64,000 nucleotides of DNA from Ashinkailepas kermadecensis (taxonomy: Eukaryota; Arthropoda; Thecostraca; Neolepadidae): positions 407,528 through 471,527 of the forward strand of contig JAOTOM010004788.1 of the NCBI GenBank assembly GCA_034440615.1, written 5' to 3'. Shown here one piece after another: positions 58,801 to 64,000 of this stretch. Position 1 is the stretch's first letter. Every line of letters begins with the position of its first letter. A program made the position numbers and the translations under genes. A model generated the notes under the pieces. It was not told the origin of the DNA. It was given only the letters and a program-made list of their open reading frames with translations, and ran no database searches.

Positions 58801-59345
58801 CTTGCAGCAAAATAGCACTTCTAGGGTAAAAGGTCGTATAGGAAGAACACAACACGAAATTCAACCTCTCGGTGAACAATGGAGGTGGATAAAGAATTGA
58901 GGAGGGGTCAGGGTGCTTTCTTTGCTGGCGACATTTCTAATACTTAACATTTTGAGGGATCTTCTGCATTTTGTTTTCCAACAAAATCATGTCTTAGTCA
59001 TTCTTTATGTAACATGGAACGTAGCATATGGAATTTATGGAATTATTAAACGACAGCTCGACCTATTGGTACCCAACTCCAACAAAAAAAAAATATTCCA
59101 TAGCAGTATGCCAAGTAACTAGTGTTGCTGATGTTGTAATAGCCAATGCCGCATACATCTTGGAACGTGTGATCACCCTATCTAGTTCGAATCATAAACA
59201 ATGGGTCAGAGATAGAGGTCAAACTCCGATCACTTTGACAGAGAGGCCAACTGATGCCCTGAGCCCCCCCTTAATTCGCCACTTGTGGCGAGAGCAGAGA
59301 ACCGGACGGATACAAAGAAAGGTAAAACGCGTTCCGGCTGAGAGC
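55871..59345. other. Intergenic region between convergent genes
   Basis: Mostly AT-rich with no recognised gene. A GC-rich, CpG-dense segment at about 56930-57500 is open in several frames (one ends LRQCVESAERFPQCVAGLRD) without a recognisable domain. Confidence 0.4.
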
Positions 59346-60030
59346 GGACCACGGGTCGCGTCACCAGTGAGCTGTGGACCACCGGCCACGTCACCAGTGG
59401 GCTGTGGACCACCGGCCACGTCACCAGTGAGCTGTGGACCACCGGGCACGTCACCAGTGAGCTGTGGACCACGGGCCGCGTCACCAGTGAGCTGTGGACC
59501 ACCGGCCACGTCACCAGTGAGCTGTGGACCACCGGCCGCGTCACCAGTGAGCTGTGGACCACCGGGCACGTCACCAGTGAGCTGTGGACCACGGGCCGCG
59601 TCACCAGTGAGCTGTGGACCACCGGCGCATGTCACCAGTGAGATGCGGACCACGGGCCGCGTCACCAGTGAGCTGTGGACCACGGGCCGCGTCACCAGTG
59701 AGCTGTGGACCACCGGCCACGTCACCAGTGAGCTGTGGACCACCGGCCGCGTCACCAGTGAGCTGTGGACCACCGGGCACGTCACCAGTGAGCTGTGGAC
59801 CACGGGCCGCGTCACCAGTGAGCTGTGGACCACGGGTCACGTCACCAGTGAGCTGCGGACCACCGGGCACGTCACCAGTGAGCTGTGGACCACCGGCCGC
59901 GTCACCAGTGAGCTGTGGACCACCGGCCACGTCACCAGTGAGCTGTGGACCACGGGTCGCGTCACCAGTGAGCTGTGGACCACCGGCCACGTCACCAGTG
60001 AGCTGCGGACCACGGGCCGCGTCACCAGTG
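59346..60030. repeat. 30-bp minisatellite made from the NUDT9 terminal codons and stop
   Basis: About 22 copies. On the minus strand every unit contains GCTCACTGGTGACG, i.e. Ala-His-Trp-stop, in the same phase as the gene, followed by CGGCCGGTGGTCCACA-like bases. The gene's own last codons are the first unit. Confidence 0.97.
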
Positions 60031-60939
60031 AGCCGTCAGCATCTCGGCCACCGCGCCGACCATGGCCGAGTGGCTGGCGTAGAGCTCGGTGTCGGCCGAC
60101 ACGTCCGTCCAGCGCACGGCGCCCGCGTCGTCGCCGGCCGCCAGCGGGAACGCGCCCACCGCCGCGCCCGTCTCGTCGTGGAAGCTGAACGCCACCGTCT
60201 CCATCCAGGCGTTGTCCGTGTTGCGCGGGTCGTCCACGTAGCCGGCGTACACCTGTCGGCCGCCGGCGAACAGAGCCGACACGAGGTCGGCCAGCTGGCG
60301 GCGCCGCTGCGGCGTCGCCTCCAGCGCGTTGAGCGCCTCCTCCTGGAACTCGCGTGCCACGGCGGCCGACACGCGCTCGCCGGCGTCCACCATGCCGCCG
60401 GGCAGCGCCCACAGGCCGCTGTCGCGCCGCTGGATGGTTACCAGCTGTAGCTGGGCGCGGCCCGAGCGCGGGTGGCGCCAGACGGTGCCGTCGGCGGCGC
60501 GCCGCCACCGGGTCACCAGCGGGTCGGCCGCCTGGTTGGGCCCCCAGCGGCCGAGCAGGCCGCGACCGCGCACGCCCGTGCGGCCGGACGGGTTGAGTGG
60601 CGCGCCGTCGGCCGCCAGCGCGTACTCGGCGCCGTGGCTGCGTCGGTCCACGCCGCCGTCGAGCGCGTTCCAGCGTGGCGAAAAGGCGGGCTCGCCGAGC
60701 TCGGGGTCGGCCCACGGCTTGCCGGCCAGCGCAGGACTGGTGTAGCTGACCGACGCGTAGTCGGGCCACGACACGGACCACGGCACCTTGTCGTCGGGTA
60801 CGGCAGCGCGGCCCACCGACGACCCGGGGTAGCAGCCACCGCGACACTTGACATGCAGACCCATCGCCGCTGCACCACAGCCACGCAGCAGCAGGCTCAT
60901 GCGTCTCAGCACCCTGACAAATGAACATCTGTGCTGCAT
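60022..60939 (-). CDS. NUDT9: ADP-ribose pyrophosphatase, NUDT9 family (Nudix hydrolase)
   Basis: A single uninterrupted 305-codon frame. Known for the family: hydrolysis of ADP-ribose to AMP and ribose 5-phosphate; vertebrate NUDT9 is largely mitochondrial, and its homology domain is fused to TRPM2. Seen: the NUDT9 cap-domain segment YPGSSVGRAAVPDDKVPW (37-54), PSGRTGVRGRGLLGRWGPN near 117-135, a complete Nudix box at 182-203 (G-x5-E-x7-REFQEE, so the metal-binding glutamates are kept), then VDDPRNTDNAWMET and the conserved C-terminal AHW. No TRPM channel sequence is visible, so it is the stand-alone enzyme. The Arg-rich N-terminus fits a mitochondrial presequence. The start is uncertain: Met1 (60939) or Met14 (60900). 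A TTCATTTGTCAG acceptor-like site sits between them (AG near 60914), so an upstream 5' exon is possible. It converges on APN. Its last codons continue into a 30-bp tandem array. Confidence 0.95.
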   Translation of the reverse strand: MQHRCSFVRVLRRMSLLLRGCGAAAMGLHVKCRGGCYPGSSVGRAAVPDDKVPWSVSWPDYASVSYTSPALAGKPWADPELGEPAFSPRWNALDGGVDRRSHGAEYALAADGAPLNPSGRTGVRGRGLLGRWGPNQAADPLVTRWRRAADGTVWRHPRSGRAQLQLVTIQRRDSGLWALPGGMVDAGERVSAAVAREFQEEALNALEATPQRRRQLADLVSALFAGGRQVYAGYVDDPRNTDNAWMETVAFSFHDETGAAVGAFPLAAGDDAGAVRWTDVSADTELYASHSAMVGAVAEMLTAHW

Positions 60940-61517
60940 ATCTGACCAATCATTTTAGTGGCACTGTAAGAAAACACATCTGCCACTCCAATCTCCCTTG
61001 TAAGACACGATCATATTTATCTGGCACAAAATTGTGGGTTCGTAACTTCATGCAACGTTTCCATACTTAGCAATGTGCATGTTTTGGAGGGCTAGTGACA
61101 AACATAGGCATTTACTCTTCTTCTTTTTTGGGGGGGCGGGGGGAGGGGCTCAGTCCTCCCAACTTGATTTCATCCCCACAATGATGCTGTGGTGACTGCC
61201 AAATTATGCCCACCCCAGGTCAGGCATGGCAATTTAGAGCATACCCACCACCCCTTTGCTCAATATATTTTTTCACAGCAGTGCACGCAAGATGTTTCAA
61301 TGCCAAAATTCAGGGAACTACATGACTGATGCAGTTGATGAGCCCCTAAACCAAAGCCACAATTCAGCACAAATTTCCTTCAGTGAGTGATGTGTCCCAC
61401 CACATGCCCAATAGTTTGCATAAGTCCTTGGTGACAAGCATGCAAGAGATGATTTCCTTTTCAATGGAAAATGTCCCCTCCCCTAAACAAAATAGCCAAA
61501 AAGTGCAGCAATTTTTT
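60940..61517. other. Upstream of NUDT9, no further feature recognised
   Basis: AT-rich sequence with one G-rich run near 61131. It should contain the NUDT9 promoter, but no clear core element was seen. Confidence 0.4.
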
Positions 61518-61528
61518 GACTGCATATT

Positions 61529-61689
61529 GGTTGGTTATTGGTTTTACGACACGTCGACCGTTGAGTCATGTAGCGTCGCCAATCTCTCACGCCGATTGGT
61601 CGCGGGCGAAGAGTAGCGACAGGTGAGACTCGAACCCACAACCTTTCGATTGTGAGACGAGCAACTTACCCCTAGACCACTCGTCCCCC
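61529..61689 (-). mobile_element. tRNA-derived SINE, full-length copy with target-site duplication
   Basis: Reverse-oriented copy of the SINE at 54970. It is flanked by an 11-bp direct repeat GACTGCATATT at 61518-61528 and 61690-61700, showing retrotransposition and fixing both ends at about 161 bp. Confidence 0.92.
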
Positions 61690-61700
61690 GACTGCATATT

Positions 61701-64000
61701 CTAAGTATAAACAAAATATTGGGATTAGTCAGTGAAAATAAATGACAACTAAAATATTAATTGCAAAACATATTAAAACAGCATATAAAATTAAAGAGTA
61801 TGACATAGACAAATACTACCATAAGTCCACACTGTACCAAAATCTTCCACCTTCAGTCATATAATTGGATGGCATAGCATGTATCATATTCTCAGTCAAT
61901 TAAAAGGTGGGACATGCCTCTAAAAGATTACCAGTCACCAGTAATGCATAAATGTACATCTTTGTGCCTTGTAATCATAGTTCAACTACTTCTTCATCCT
62001 TGGGTTGCATTTTTTCTAAAGAGAGAGAAGCTTGAATAACAACATGGAAATTAACTTACCAGACTTTCACCCACCACTCCCCCACCTAAAAAATCATCCA
62101 ACATTATCCTATGTTAAGCATCATAGATGGATTGATTTCATGAATGGCACCATACTTCAAAAAGAATAAAATAGCTCAATCAAACTATCCGCACTTCAGA
62201 TCACTAATCCATTCAAATTCTTCCTTTTTTCTCACAGTGGAGATGGTGAATGGATTTTGTTCAGTTTTGTGCCTTCAAATTCATTTTAATTGAATTGAGG
62301 AATAGATGTGTCCAAATGAGTCAATGGCATCATGTCCCTGCATACCCATATTAAAAATATTATTTGAAGGGATTTGTTGTGAGTAAATGTGCCTGATGAT
62401 CAACCACCCAAAACTTAGGCCTGCATATGATTGTTTTGTCTCTTATTACCTACATCATGAATGATGGCAGGAAAGATCAGTACATTTTTGATAAAAGGTG
62501 TTTTGGGAATTTTGGGAATACTTTTTCAGAATATGATGTTTATGAACATAACTAAGAAGATGTGACCACTCATTTTTGGTGCTGATGCTTACTTTTCAAT
62601 TTGGACGATGACGTCACATTGGTATGGTGTAATGACGTCACATTGGTATGGTGTAATGACGTCATAGGTATGGCACTGAGGCTTTGACTGGCTAATGCTG
62701 CAAATGGTTCACATACCTTAATGAGATGGTCAAAGTAGCTTAACCTAAACTAACCTAACCCAACCTAGCCTAACCTAACCTAACCTGCTTACCTCTTGGT
62801 TTATCATAGCTATAATTTATATAATGTGCCATGAGGTTAGGTTTACCGGCTAATGCTACAAATGGTTCACATACCTTAATGAGATGGTCAAAGTAGCTCA
62901 GCCTGACCTAACCTAACCTGCTTACCTATCGGTTTATCACAGCTATAATTTATATAATGCACCATGAGGTTAGGTTAGGTTAAGCTACTCGACCATCTCA
63001 TCCAGGTATGTGAACCATTTGTAGCATTAGCCAGTTGAAGCCTCGGTGCCATAAAGATCTTTTTGTTTTACACAATTTGCATCACTGTACTGTAACAAAA
63101 TTGATTGAACTTACATCAATGTAACATCATTTTCCCTGGACTTAACATGATTTTTTATGATACATTATCAACTCCAAGCCCCTTTTTGAATGTTATTTTG
63201 CCTCAAAACTGAAAAGCATACATTTACAGAGGAAATAGGCACATCATGCTCAGCTCATTCATAAACAATGCATTAAAAAATGGCATTCCAAGAAACCAGA
63301 GATTCCTACCTTAAACTGTAAATCTACCAATTGTTTTATTGACCCAGCTATTCTAAAGATAGGCAGGGGGGAAATATTTGCTCCCCCGGAGGGCGATTGC
63401 AGCTCGGATAATAATTTCCGCAAGGACGGAAAATCCTATTTAGAACACAAATGATGCGCTTGTGAGTCAAATGCGGTGACCCTGCAGCGCCACGCGGCGC
63501 ATGCCTGCTTGCATCGCCAATATTTCTTCTATGAGTTCGGGAGCGGATGACAGGGATACGTCCGTGAAGTTGACAGGAGTTCGATATTCATATTCAGCAA
63601 AAATCGACGACCGCTTCGATTTCGGCCAAACTCGGTGAGACGGTAGTCCCAAGGTCCCTGACCCACCGTGCAGACGCATTTCACGGGGCATCGAATGGTT
63701 TGACCTCCAGAGGTCAACATAGGTCAACCATCCAATAATGCCAGAATGTCTAAGTTGTGTAGCCCATTCGATCCGCAACGACACGCTGATTCTGAAACTG
63801 CTCTCAATTATCCCGTAGCATAAATAGTTAATGAGTTATGACCAATTATGTAATTTTGCTTCTCACAGCATTGCTTCCCACACATTCCCATGCATTATTC
63901 ACATTCCCATTCCGTGAATGTGTATGCAATACACATAGTTGTAACGCCAATAACGTGGGCAGTCCAGCAGTGGCATTAAAATCATTGACGTCCGATTAAT
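61701..64000. other. AT-rich flank
   Basis: No gene assigned. Three tandem TGACGTCA-containing 26-bp units lie at about 62605-62670, next to the foldback element. A reverse-strand open frame at 63467-63784 (105 codons) has no recognised domain. Confidence 0.4.
62669..63053. mobile_element. Foldback/MITE-like element with internal TTAGG-type repeats
   Basis: TATGGCACTGAGGC near 62669 pairs with GCCTCGGTGCCATA ending at 63053; the inverted arms run about 80 bp, including AAATGGTTCACATACC. Inside are two direct copies of a roughly 150-bp unit and short CCTAA/TTAGG runs. TA at both ends could be a target duplication. Confidence 0.7.

Overview
This is eukaryotic, animal DNA. Two protein genes are recognisable: one is cut by 15 introns with good GT/AG borders, and the window also carries a tRNA-derived SINE, a Penelope-like retroelement, a LINE fragment and hAT-type MITEs. 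A TTAGG-type (arthropod telomere-like) repeat inside a foldback element, and the overall repeat style, suggest an arthropod, perhaps a crustacean. That is inference; the species cannot be named from the sequence.

Layout. 1-9800: minisatellite at the left edge, a GC-rich patch, mostly featureless AT-richer DNA, an orphan THAP-type zinc-finger first exon (5172-5240) and a hAT-type MITE (6167-6365). 9830-53785 (+): a complete M1-family aminopeptidase N-like gene, 16 coding exons and 992 residues, with all splice phases consistent. Its introns hold most of the tandem repeats and transposon remnants. 53786-60021: intergenic DNA between convergent genes, mostly a 2-kb minisatellite with a SINE inserted in it. 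60022-60939 (-): a single-exon NUDT9-type ADP-ribose pyrophosphatase. 60940-64000: AT-rich DNA with a second SINE copy and a foldback element.

The two genes have no obvious functional link. The first product is predicted to be a type II membrane ectopeptidase that trims N-terminal residues from peptides. The second is predicted to hydrolyse ADP-ribose, probably in mitochondria.

The most unusual feature is where the minisatellites sit. By my rough count they cover a fifth to a quarter of the window. After four aminopeptidase exons (8, 10, 12 and 13) the repeat unit is a copy of the exon's own last bases plus its 5' splice site. After the NUDT9 gene the unit is the last codons plus the stop codon, repeated in phase about 22 times. 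A nearly identical extra copy of exon 10 lies 355 bp upstream of the real one. Together these suggest local amplification seeded at exon ends. Most long open frames in the window are artefacts of these arrays and are not annotated as genes.
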